Source: Streptomyces sporangiiformans
GTDB lineage: Bacteria; Actinomycetota; Actinomycetes; Streptomycetales; Streptomycetaceae
Length of the DNA: 32,293 bases
Direction of reading: 5' to 3'
Assembly (NCBI RefSeq): GCF_005768555.2
Contig: NZ_VCHX02000119.1
Span: forward strand, 1-32,293
Shown here: in pieces, positions 23,153 to 30,425 of the stretch
How the letters are laid out: each line of letters begins with the position of its first letter
Position numbering within the stretch: position 1 is the stretch's first letter
The notes under the pieces: model-generated
The model's database searches: none
What the model was told of the DNA's origin: nothing
Seen by the model: only the letters and a program-made list of their open reading frames with translations
Position numbers and translations under genes: made by a program

Positions 23153-26116
23153 ATGGGCATGGCGGATTTTCTGCTGCTGGGTACGGTCGAGTTACGGGGC
23201 GCGGATGGCGCGGTGGTGGATCTGGGTCCGGCCAAGCAGCGCACGGTCCTGGCGGCGTTGCTGGTGGATGCGGGCCGCTGGGTTGCGGTGGAGACGCTGA
23301 TCGACCGGGTCTGGGGGCAGGAGCTGCCTGCCCAGGTGCGCACCTCGCTGTATGCGCACATCGCCCGGATCCGCCGGATGCTGGCAGATACGCACGCACC
23401 TCTAGGCACGGGCACGGACGACGCTGGTGCAGGGCCGCAGCTGCGGCGTGGTCCCGGCGGGTATCTGCTCGATGTGCCGTCCGGCCGGGTCGATGTGCAC
23501 CGGTTCCGGCAGCTGGTCGACCAGGCCCGCGGCGCGCAGTGCACGGATGCCGAGCGGGTGGTGATGCTGCGTGAGGCGCTCGGGCTGTGGCGCGGTGAGC
23601 CGCTGGCGGGCCTTGCCGGCGGATGGGTGCAGCGCACCCGGTACAGCTGGCAACAGCAACGGATCGAGGCGGTGCTGGCCTGGGCCGATGCCAAGTTCCG
23701 TGTGGGCAATCACGCGGAGGTGATCGGCACACTGACTGCTCTGGTCGCCGAGCATCCGCTGGTCGAGCCGCTCACCGTGGCACTGATGCGGGCGCTGCAG
23801 GCTGCCCGGCGCAGCCCGGAGGCCCTGGCCTGCTACACCGTCCTGCAGAAGCAGCTGGCCGAGGAACTGGGCACGGACCCGGGTGCCGAGGCGCAGCAGG
23901 TGCATCAGGCGATCCTGCGCGGCGAATCCGCCCCGCCCACGGCCGGCGGTACGCGGCCGCCCGCCGAGGCCGGTCCCGGCCGGGCGGTGCCGGCACAGTT
24001 GCCGTTGGAGACCCGGGGGTTCACCGGCCGGACGGAAGAGCTGACCCGGCTGGACGGGATCCTGGCCGCCGCCGCGGAGCGCCCAGCACCGGTGGTCATC
24101 TCGGCGGTGTCGGGAACGGCGGGGGTGGGCAAGACGGCGCTGGCGGTGCACTGGGCCCACCAGGTCGCCGACCGCTTCCCCGACGGTCACCTGTATGTGA
24201 ACCTGCGCGGCTTCGGCCCGTCCAGGACGGCCATGCCGCCCGATCAGGCGGTGCGGGGCTTCCTCGACGCGCTCGGCGTACCACCCCACCGCGTCCCGGT
24301 GGATCTTCAGGCGCGAGTCGGCCTGTACCGCAGCCTGCTGGCCGGGCGGCAGGTGCTGGTGGTGCTGGACAACGCCCGCGACGCCGACCAGGTCCGCCCG
24401 CTGCTGCCCGGCTCTCCCAGCTGCCTGGCCATAGTGACCAGCCGCAACGGGCTCACGGGCCTGGTCGCCGCCGAGGGCGCCCACCCCATTGCCCTGGACC
24501 TGCTCTCACCAGCCGAGGCCCACGACCTGCTGGCCCACCGGCTCGGCGAACACCGGGTGGCGGCCGAACCGGACGCCGTGCAGGAGATCATCACCCACTG
24601 CGCCCGGCTCCCGCTGGCCCTGGCCATCGTCGCCGCCCGCGCCGCCACCAACCCCGGATTCCCCCTCAGCGCCGTCGCCGAGGAGTTACGCGACAGCCAC
24701 GGCAGCCTCGACGCCTTCATCGGGGACGACCTCACCACCGACGTACGGACCGTCTTCTCTTGGTCGTACCACGCCCAGTCCGCCCCAGCCGCGCGCCTGT
24801 TCCACCTGCTGGGCCTGCACTCCGGACCCGACATCTCCGCCCCCGCCGCAGCCGCCCTCGCGGGGCTCCCGCTCAGGGAGACCCGCGGCCTGCTCGTTGA
24901 GCTCACCCGCGCCCACCTTCTCACCGAGTACCTGCCCGGCCGTTACACCCGACACGACCTACTACGTGTCTACGCCGCCGAGCGCGTCCTCACCGAGGAG
25001 ACACCGCAAGAGCGGGACCGCGCCATCGAGCGACTCCTCACCTGGTACCTGCACACGGCTGACGCCGCCTATCCGCTCTTCACCCCGGACCGTCCGCGGG
25101 TTCCCCTCGACCCGTTGCCCGCCTCCTGCCACCCCCTGGCGTTCAGCGCCTACGACCAGGCCCTTGACTGGTGCGAAAGCGAACGCCCCAACCTGGTCGC
25201 CGCGGTACGCCAGGCCGTCTCCGCTGGCAGGCCGGGCATCGCGTGGCAACTTCCCGCCGCCCTGTGGGGGTTCTTCTACCTCCGCAGCCATCTGCAGGAC
25301 TGGCTTGACACCACCCGCACCGGCCTCGACGCCGCCCGCGATGTCCACGACCGCATGGGCGAGGCATGGGGCCTCATGGACGTCGCTTGCGCCCTGACAC
25401 AGCTGCACCGGTACGACGAGGCCATCGACCACTTCCGGCAGGCGATGGTCCTCTGCCGAGAACTCGGGAACACAGTCGGCAGGTGTCAGGCCCTGTCCAA
25501 CCTGGGCGACGTCTACCGTCGGATCGGTCGGCCGGAAAAAGCCGTCGAGTACTGCCGCCGAGCGCTGGCCGTCAACCGGCGTCTCGACTACGCCTTGCGC
25601 GAGGGAAACATCCTGGTCAATCTGGGTGACGCCTACGAGCAGCTCGGGCGGTTCGACGAGGCCATCGGCGTTCTGGAGCAGGCGCTGACCGTCCTGCGGC
25701 GCATCGGTGACCGCTGGGTCGAAGGCATCGCGCTCGACATCCTCGGCACCGCACACCACCGCCTCCAGCGCCACGACGACGCGGTCGGGTACTTCCACCA
25801 GGCGCTCGACACCCATGCGGATATCGGCAACCGGTCGGGAGAGGCTCACACGCTTGGCAACCTCGGTGACGTCTACCTGGCCGCCGGCGACCCGGACGCG
25901 GCTCGCACGAACTGGCAACAAGCACTGGCGATCCTCGAGAAGGTCGACCACCCGGACGCCGAAGAGATACGGGAAAGACTCCGCCGCCTGGAGGAACACC
26001 CGCCCCCGCCCGGCACGCGGTCCGATCCCGCCGCCGACCTTGAGCAGCAGGGTGAGCACCGGACGAAGAACACCTACTACGGCGTTCGAGGCAGGTCCCG
26101 GCGGCACGGTAGGTGA
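23153..26116 (+). CDS. AfsR/SARP family transcriptional regulator with NB-ARC and TPR domains
   Basis: The 987-residue protein has the full AfsR-like layout. An OmpR-type winged DNA-binding domain spans about 5-95 ([33 protein letters not shown]). A bacterial transcriptional activation domain (about 105-255) includes WRGEPLAGL and the conserved [12 protein letters not shown] end. The NTPase domain has Walker A GTAGVGKT (321-328) and Walker B VLVVLDN with D406. At least five TPR-like repeats lie at about 740-955 ([20 protein letters not shown] and relatives). Such proteins sense an input through the TPR/NTPase part and activate secondary-metabolite or secreted-protein genes. The start is ATG 23153 or 23159. 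No biosynthetic cluster is adjacent; the divergent lipoprotein-I36 operon is the likeliest local target. Confidence 0.93.
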   Translation: MGMADFLLLGTVELRGADGAVVDLGPAKQRTVLAALLVDAGRWVAVETLIDRVWGQELPAQVRTSLYAHIARIRRMLADTHAPLGTGTDDAGAGPQLRRGPGGYLLDVPSGRVDVHRFRQLVDQARGAQCTDAERVVMLREALGLWRGEPLAGLAGGWVQRTRYSWQQQRIEAVLAWADAKFRVGNHAEVIGTLTALVAEHPLVEPLTVALMRALQAARRSPEALACYTVLQKQLAEELGTDPGAEAQQVHQAILRGESAPPTAGGTRPPAEAGPGRAVPAQLPLETRGFTGRTEELTRLDGILAAAAERPAPVVISAVSGTAGVGKTALAVHWAHQVADRFPDGHLYVNLRGFGPSRTAMPPDQAVRGFLDALGVPPHRVPVDLQARVGLYRSLLAGRQVLVVLDNARDADQVRPLLPGSPSCLAIVTSRNGLTGLVAAEGAHPIALDLLSPAEAHDLLAHRLGEHRVAAEPDAVQEIITHCARLPLALAIVAARAATNPGFPLSAVAEELRDSHGSLDAFIGDDLTTDVRTVFSWSYHAQSAPAARLFHLLGLHSGPDISAPAAAALAGLPLRETRGLLVELTRAHLLTEYLPGRYTRHDLLRVYAAERVLTEETPQERDRAIERLLTWYLHTADAAYPLFTPDRPRVPLDPLPASCHPLAFSAYDQALDWCESERPNLVAAVRQAVSAGRPGIAWQLPAALWGFFYLRSHLQDWLDTTRTGLDAARDVHDRMGEAWGLMDVACALTQLHRYDEAIDHFRQAMVLCRELGNTVGRCQALSNLGDVYRRIGRPEKAVEYCRRALAVNRRLDYALREGNILVNLGDAYEQLGRFDEAIGVLEQALTVLRRIGDRWVEGIALDILGTAHHRLQRHDDAVGYFHQALDTHADIGNRSGEAHTLGNLGDVYLAAGDPDAARTNWQQALAILEKVDHPDAEEIRERLRRLEEHPPPPGTRSDPAADLEQQGEHRTKNTYYGVRGRSRRHGR

Positions 26117-26202
26117 CGCCAGATCTCACCTATCCGGCGAGTACACGACCGCCGGAAGCCGTACGAGTATCAATGTCAGTGGTGGCAGGCAGGATGTCGG
26201 GC

Positions 26203-26405
26203 ATGACCACACCAGCTGCAGTAATCGTGGATGCCGCCGCCTACGCGCAGGCGGTCGAGGACGCGGTAAAGGCGTCGGCCGCCTACTACGCGAGCGGCAC
26301 CTCCCCGCTGGACGACGACGCCTACGACCGGCTGGTGCGCGGGATCGCGGCGTGGGAGGCGGAGCATCCCGAGCAGGTGCTGCCCGATTCGCCGAGTCTG
26401 GCCGT
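26203..26405 (+). pseudogene. NAD-dependent DNA ligase (LigA), N-terminal fragment
   Basis: From ATG 26203 the frame reads [20 protein letters not shown], then [20 protein letters not shown] and [13 protein letters not shown]. This is the start of the adenylation region of bacterial NAD-dependent ligases (YY/SDxEYDxL and HPExxxPDSP). The similarity stops at about 26405, where sequence belonging to a minus-strand gene fragment begins. The catalytic KxDG lysine and all later domains are missing. It probably derives from a second, non-essential ligase and is non-functional. Confidence 0.7.
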
Positions 26406-26512
26406 TGGTGTTGAGGAACATCTCGGCGTCGGCCGCGAGCGCCGCATCCCGAACGAAGTCCTCGGGGGACTTGCCGACGAAGTTGGCGGCCGCCTCGACG
26501 CGCGATAACCAC
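26405..26512 (-). pseudogene. Fragment of a small antitoxin-like protein
   Basis: The minus strand reads [20 protein letters not shown] followed by [18 protein letters not shown]. It resembles the helical part of CopG/DUF1778-type antitoxins (xFVRDAAL). No start codon with a ribosome site is visible and its downstream end meets the ligase fragment. It is 10 bases beyond the stop of the Doc-like toxin gene and may be a leftover of a neighbouring module. Confidence 0.35.
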
Positions 26513-26522
26513 CCGTTCGGGA

Positions 26523-26894
26523 TCAGGGTTTCCAGGTGCGCAGGAAGGCGGCGATCCGGGCGGCGGTGCAGCGCGGGTTGTTCAGCTCGTGGGCGAGTGC
26601 GGTGAGCTGTTCGCGAGTGGGGTTGACAGGGATGTTGCTGGCCTCGAGATACATGACAGCAACGGCGCAGGCGACGGTGAGGTTGGAGCGCTCCAGCCAG
26701 CGGCATCGCCCCAGGATGTGCACCAGGGCGGCGGCGCGGGAGTAGGGGCCGTCGTAGACGGGTGTGTCGAGGAGTTCACCGCGGTGGCGGGCGACTGCTG
26801 CGATGGGTACGCCGTAGTCGTCGGCGGCTGGGTCGCGGTGGCCGGCCCGTTCCGCCACTTCGAGGATCCAGGATTCGTCGACGTGCAGGATCAC
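26523..26894 (-). CDS. Fic/Doc-like toxin, death-on-curing type, with degenerate Fic motif
   Basis: The 123-residue protein begins ILHVDESWILEVAERAG and then YGVPIAAVARHRGELLDTPV. Its helical core (YDGPYSRAAALVHILGRCRW, then NLTVACAVAVMYLEASNI) matches the Doc-type toxins annotated in Streptomyces. The canonical HPFxxGNKR loop is replaced here by RWLERSNLTVA, so it probably lacks normal AMP- or phospho-transfer activity or uses a different chemistry. GTG at 26894 overlaps the antitoxin stop as GTGA, the usual antitoxin-first arrangement. The HELNNPRCTAARIAAFLRTW end is also typical of this subgroup. Confidence 0.72.
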   Translation of the reverse strand: MILHVDESWILEVAERAGHRDPAADDYGVPIAAVARHRGELLDTPVYDGPYSRAAALVHILGRCRWLERSNLTVACAVAVMYLEASNIPVNPTREQLTALAHELNNPRCTAARIAAFLRTWKP

Positions 26895-27148
26895 GCGGCG
26901 GCACCTGGCTGCGGCTCGGTGTACGGGGCGTCGAGCTGCTGCTCCAGGTTGTCGAGGAAGGTGCCGTGCTCTTCGATGAGCCGCTGGGCGGCGGTCATGC
27001 CGGCGGCGCGGGCGCCGGTGGTGTCCTCGATGATGAGCCGCTCTACGTACTTGTTGAAGTCCAGTCGGCGGGCGGCTGCGGCGGCCTTGCCGGCCGAGAG
27101 CACGTCCTCTTCCAGCCGGACCTGCGTCTGCTTCTTTGTGGAAGTCAC
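26891..27148 (-). CDS. Antitoxin of the Doc-like module (ribbon-helix-helix type)
   Basis: The 85-residue protein begins TSTKKQTQVRLEEDVLSAGK, the beta-strand plus helix pattern of a ribbon-helix-helix DNA-binding domain. The second helix is RRLDFNKYVERLIIEDT. The C-terminal part (RLIEEHGTFLDNLEQQL) would cover the toxin. GTG at 27148 is used. It lies only eight bases from a pair of direct repeats that probably act as operator, so the message may be almost leaderless. Its stop overlaps the toxin start by four bases, giving a balanced two-gene unit. Confidence 0.75.
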   Translation of the reverse strand: MTSTKKQTQVRLEEDVLSAGKAAAAARRLDFNKYVERLIIEDTTGARAAGMTAAQRLIEEHGTFLDNLEQQLDAPYTEPQPGAAA

Positions 27149-27155
27149 ACCCGTA

Positions 27156-27174
27156 TGGTAGCAGGGTGGTAGCA
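27156..27174 (-). promoter_or_regulatory. Direct repeats at the antitoxin promoter, candidate operator
   Basis: On the minus strand TGCTACCA-CCC-TGCTACCA gives two identical 8-mers with an 11-base period, ending eight bases before the antitoxin GTG. Ribbon-helix-helix antitoxins bind such repeats in pairs to repress their own promoter. Confidence 0.6.
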
Positions 27175-27254
27175 GGTGTGGGCTGGGTGCGGAAGCGGTA
27201 CGGCAGTCGGCATCGCGCGCACCTGTAGGGCCCTGCCCACCGGCCGCTCCGGCG

Positions 27255-27493
27255 TCAGCCAGTTTCAGCGGCGTCAAGCAGGTCAGCAGCTGTGCGCAAG
27301 GCGGCGGCAAGGCCCTTCTGGGCCCCAAGCACCGTAGCCCCAAGATTCGGAGTAGCTCGACGCGCTCCAGGTCGGCGTGGAGCGTCTCGCCCTCGCCGGG
27401 CTCGTCGCGCTCGGTGTACGCGGCGCGGACGCGGCACCCGGACTCGGCGGACGACGGGTCGAGGATGAAGGTCACGTCGCACTGCTCACTCAA
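27255..27493 (-). pseudogene. Small conserved-looking protein, frameshifted
   Basis: The first frame from a TTG at 27493 reads SEQCDVTFILDPSSAESGCR, then HADLERVELLRI. One base is missing near 27345; the other frame continues with LGATVLGAQKGLAAALRTAA and DLLDAAETG to a stop at 27255-27257. Repaired, it would be about 79 residues. Both halves have good codon bias, so the break looks recent or could be a sequencing error. I do not recognise the function. Its start overlaps the stop of the small gene at 27486-27626. Confidence 0.55.
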
Positions 27494-27626
27494 CAGCTCC
27501 CGGGATAGCCGCGACCGTGACCGCGCCGATCGGGCCGGGCCTCAGGTCCACGATGCCGGTGGCTTGCCAGCCGCCGTCGGCGAAGTCCGGCGAGTCGTAG
27601 ACCTCCGTCTCCCCAGGGTCACGCAC
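27486..27626 (-). CDS. Small hypothetical protein (46 residues)
   Basis: From GTG at 27624-27626 the minus strand reads RDPGETEVYDSPDFADGGWQ then ATGIVDLRPGPIGAVTVAAI and a stop at 27486-27488. The frame has strong GC third-position bias and an overlap with the following gene, both signs of translation. No domain is recognised, and the ribosome site is weak. Confidence 0.4.
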   Translation of the reverse strand: MRDPGETEVYDSPDFADGGWQATGIVDLRPGPIGAVTVAAIPGAVE

Positions 27627-27948
27627 CGGCCATCACCCGGCGGCACTCCGGCGTACACGCAGTTTTGAGCGCGCAACGCCCACCCTTCCTCCCGGCTCGC
27701 TCAGCGAGCCGGAAGAGGCACCGCACTGTCTGGCTCACCGCTCCGGCGGTAGGTATTAGGCGGCTTCAACTGGTCGATGATTGAACTAGCTGCTATCAGG
27801 CCGATACTGACCGTAATATTTTTTGGGGGCGAGGCTGCACATTCTGGCCACCGTGGACGCTTCTTGAGTGGAGGCGGATGGTGCCTCTGGTGCCAGGGGA
27901 CGAGACGAAGGGCACCTGGAAGCAGAACAGGTACATGGGGAGGACCCC
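27627..27948. other. Intergenic region with a compact hairpin, upstream of the sigma-factor operon
   Basis: No gene is supported. A 9-bp stem (CCGGCTCGC with GCGAGCCGG, loop TCA) lies at 27692-27712. The segment 27780-27830 is unusually AT-rich for this DNA (CCGTAATATTTTTT) and may hold the promoter of the plus-strand operon, but no clear -35/-10 pair can be assigned. Confidence 0.4.
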
Positions 27949-28128
27949 GTGCAGCAGAGCGCTGCCGCGTGGTTGTTCGAGATCGCGCTTGCCCTCAGGG
28001 TGAACGGCCCGGACGCCGTCCCGGTCTGCCGCCGGCTGCTGACGGCCGGTGTGCGGATCGGCATCACCGGACTGGGCGGCAACCGCGCCCCGTCCGGCAC
28101 CGACAAGCCGTCGCGGGATGCGCTGTGA
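27949..28128 (+). CDS. Small hypothetical protein preceding the sigma factor
   Basis: The GTG at 27949 follows GGGGAGG at ideal spacing and starts a 59-residue protein (QQSAAAWLFEIALALRVNGP, CRRLLTAGVRIGITGLGG). Its N-terminal half is amphipathic and helical. The stop overlaps the sigma-factor start as GTGA, so it is co-translated with it and may regulate it. No family is recognised. A longer in-frame start at 27868 has a weaker signal. Confidence 0.6.
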   Translation: MQQSAAAWLFEIALALRVNGPDAVPVCRRLLTAGVRIGITGLGGNRAPSGTDKPSRDAL

Positions 28129-28733
28129 CCGGCGAAGCAGGGCCGGAGGAGACCGGCGGAGCCGTCGGCGTACCCAAGGTGGTGCCCATCGACCAGTGGC
28201 CCATCGGCTGGCAGATGGCGTACTGGGGCTTCCACCAGCGCCGCCGTATCGACTACATGAGCTACGCCTACCTGCAGCTCGGCTCGGACGCCGACGCGGA
28301 GGAAGCCGTTGACCTGACCTTCGACCAGGTCATGGACCGCTGGCCGCGAATGCTGCAGATGGAGAACCTGGAGGGTTACGCCTGGACCATTCTCAAGCGC
28401 CGCATCATCGACATGCACCGCAAGCGCCGACACCGCCCGGAGCTGATGGACACCGCGGCCTTCGAAGCCGCGCTCGCAGACCCGTGCGAGGACCCCTACG
28501 ACACGCTCACCGACGCCATCGCCTTATACGGCGCGGTCGCCGCCCTGAGCGAGCGGCAACACGACGCGATCCTGCTGTACTACGGGACGGGCTTCACCAC
28601 CGCTGGGGCCGCCGGCGTGATGGGCAACGAGGAAGCCACCGTCCGCTCCCAACTGCGTACCGGCCGCCGGCGCCTGGCCACCCTTCTCAAGCTCCGCTAC
28701 CCGGAGTCCCCCGACGGGAAGAATCCCTCATGA
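28125..28733 (+). CDS. ECF-like sigma-70 family RNA polymerase sigma factor
   Basis: The 202-residue product has region 2 (SDADAEEAVDLTFDQVMDRW, ENLEGYAWTILKRRIIDMHR) and region 4 (ALSERQHDAILLYYGTGFTT, NEEATVRSQLRTGRRRLATL), the two-domain build of extracytoplasmic-function-type sigma factors. It would direct polymerase to a special promoter set under a signal not evident here. GTG at 28125 overlaps the preceding small gene, and its stop overlaps the next gene as ATGA. The three form one plus-strand operon. No canonical zinc-binding anti-sigma factor is adjacent; the following protein may play that part, which is speculation. Confidence 0.88.
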   Translation: MTGEAGPEETGGAVGVPKVVPIDQWPIGWQMAYWGFHQRRRIDYMSYAYLQLGSDADAEEAVDLTFDQVMDRWPRMLQMENLEGYAWTILKRRIIDMHRKRRHRPELMDTAAFEAALADPCEDPYDTLTDAIALYGAVAALSERQHDAILLYYGTGFTTAGAAGVMGNEEATVRSQLRTGRRRLATLLKLRYPESPDGKNPS

Positions 28734-29411
28734 GCACCATGCCGCTGCCGTCCGACCGTCGCACCATCGACGACCTGCTGGCCAAGGCCCGCACCCAAAA
28801 CCGCTACACCGACTACGACATCGCGGCCGCCGAAGCCCGCCTGCGCAGCCGCCAGGCCGCCCGACACCGCCCACCCCGCCACCGCACCACCCCCACCCCC
28901 CACACAACGTGGACGGCCCCCGAGGACGACCGCACCCCCGACGCCGACCGCGCCTGGTGGGACCTGAACGCCGTCAGCCTCCTGATCCTGTTCGGCCCCG
29001 ACGCCGACCGCCACCTGGCCGACTTCATCAAAAGCCAGTACGCCGACAAGACCGGCGCACTCGTCTTCGCCTGCCTGCCCCACCTCGCCGACGACAGCAA
29101 CGGCGCCCGCTTCTGGTGGCGCTTCGCCGCCGGCGCAGACCACCACGTCGCCGAATACCGCCTCTACCTCGAACACGCCCACAGCGGCGAGTACGACGAC
29201 GCCGACCACTGGCGCACCCAACTCCTGCGCCACCATTTCGAACCCACCACCCTGTGCGGCGACCGCACCACCGCCCCCCCTCCTCATCCCCGAACTCATC
29301 GACGACGTCCACCCCCACATCACCCGCCCGCACCACCCCGAAATCGGCACCGTCCCCCTCCCCCAACCACCCCTCGTCCAGCAACTACGCCACCTCACCT
29401 CCCTGCTCTGA
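28730..29411 (+). CDS. Hypothetical protein, reading frame broken at a C7 tract
   Basis: The ATG at 28730 overlaps the sigma-factor stop. The protein reads STMPLPSDRRTIDDLLAKAR, a Pro/His-rich linker, then a soluble domain (DRAWWDLNAVSLLILFGPDA, then HLADFIKSQYADKTGALVFA and WRTQLLRHHFEPTTL). At 29274-29280 a run of seven C shifts the frame. The original frame runs on as low-complexity Pro/Arg/His to 29572. The +1 frame gives a sensible end, LLIPELIDDVHPHITRP then VQQLRHLTSLL, with stop at 29409-29411. I take 29411 as the ancestral end. Function unknown; it may work with the sigma factor. Confidence 0.65.
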
Positions 29412-29615
29412 ACCCGGAGACCACGCCACGAGACGGCGGCACGCGGCCTCCCCCGACGCCGCAGCCGCCGCTCCACCCCCGACCCAGCGCGACGACGCAT
29501 GGCACCACCACCGCTGAACGTCACCGCCGTAGATGTGACATAGAAGACGTATCTTCCCGAATCATCCTGTGATGGTCACCAGTAGGCCGGCGTTGGTACG
29601 TCGGCCGGGAGGGCG

Positions 29616-29717
29616 ATGCCCGTGCTCACCGTCGTGAATGACGACAACCCGCAAGGCGGATCGCCGAGTGATGAGATCATGCGCGAGGGCGCGCACTGGA
29701 TGCCGGCCGCAGCATGA
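29616..29717 (+). pseudogene. N-terminal remnant of an IS256-like transposase
   Basis: From ATG 29616 the frame reads PVLTVVNDDNPQGGSPSDEI then MREGAHWMPAAA and stops. This resembles the first residues of IS256-group transposases of Streptomyces (VVNDDN, IDEIVREGARRML). Only about 33 codons remain. The stop overlaps the ATG of the following kinase-like gene, so the remnant could supply its translation signals. Confidence 0.5.
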
Positions 29718-30319
29718 GTGAGCCTCTCGCCGTCCTGGTCAACGGACTGCCCGGTGCGGGCAAGACCACCCTGGCCCGCACCCTGGCGCGTCATCTCGGG
29801 CTACCGCTGTTCAGCAAGGACCTCATCAAGGAGACCCACGCAGGCGTCCTGGGCGCCGAGCCGCCTGGCTGGCCGCAGCGCCGCTGGAACGCGGCACTCG
29901 GCGCAGCCGCCAGCGAGACCATGTGGACACTGCTGGCAGAAGCGCCCACTGGTGCCGTCCTGGAGTCATGCTGGCCGACCGACGTCCGCGACTTCGTCAC
30001 GCAGGGCTTGAGCCGCGCCAACCACCCCAGGGCAGTGGAGATCTGGTGCGACGTCCCGCTGGAGACCGCCCGGCGCCGCTTCGAAGCCCGCCACCCACGC
30101 CACCCGATCCACGGCCGTCTCCTCACGGACGACGAATGGGAACGCTGGCGACGCACCGCCCAACCTCTCCGGGTCGGTCCCACCCTCCACGTCGACACCA
30201 CCCGACCGGTCGACCAGAAGACCGTCATCGCCTGGATCCGAGAATCGGACCACCGCGATCCCGGAGACAGCCCGGCTGGCCTCACCCCGATCACCCGATC
30301 CACAGATCTTGATACCTGA
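29714..30319 (+). CDS. P-loop NTPase / kinase-like protein
   Basis: The 201-residue protein has a clean Walker A near the N-terminus (GLPGAGKTT, about 10-18). A LSRANHPRAVEIWCDVPLET region follows, with an arginine-rich lid (ARRRFEARHPRHPIHGR). This is the layout of small-molecule or antibiotic-modifying kinases such as the gluconate-kinase and chloramphenicol-phosphotransferase-like group. The substrate is unknown. ATG at 29714 overlaps the stop of the IS256-like remnant (ATGA). The Pro/Thr-rich tail after about 180 looks disordered. It stands alone downstream of the sigma-factor operon. Confidence 0.82.
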   Translation: MSEPLAVLVNGLPGAGKTTLARTLARHLGLPLFSKDLIKETHAGVLGAEPPGWPQRRWNAALGAAASETMWTLLAEAPTGAVLESCWPTDVRDFVTQGLSRANHPRAVEIWCDVPLETARRRFEARHPRHPIHGRLLTDDEWERWRRTAQPLRVGPTLHVDTTRPVDQKTVIAWIRESDHRDPGDSPAGLTPITRSTDLDT

Positions 30320-30425
30320 GCCACGGTTCTCGGGGGGCCCTGCGCTATCGCCTGATCGTCGGCGAAGTGGTGCGGCTTGAGGCCCTCGTCCGGGGAGAGG
30401 CGCCGGACCGGGAGTCAGACGAGTG

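Noticed and set aside
23153..26116. SARP gene as part of a secondary-metabolite cluster
   Set aside because: No polyketide, peptide-synthetase, terpene or other biosynthetic gene is present within the window.
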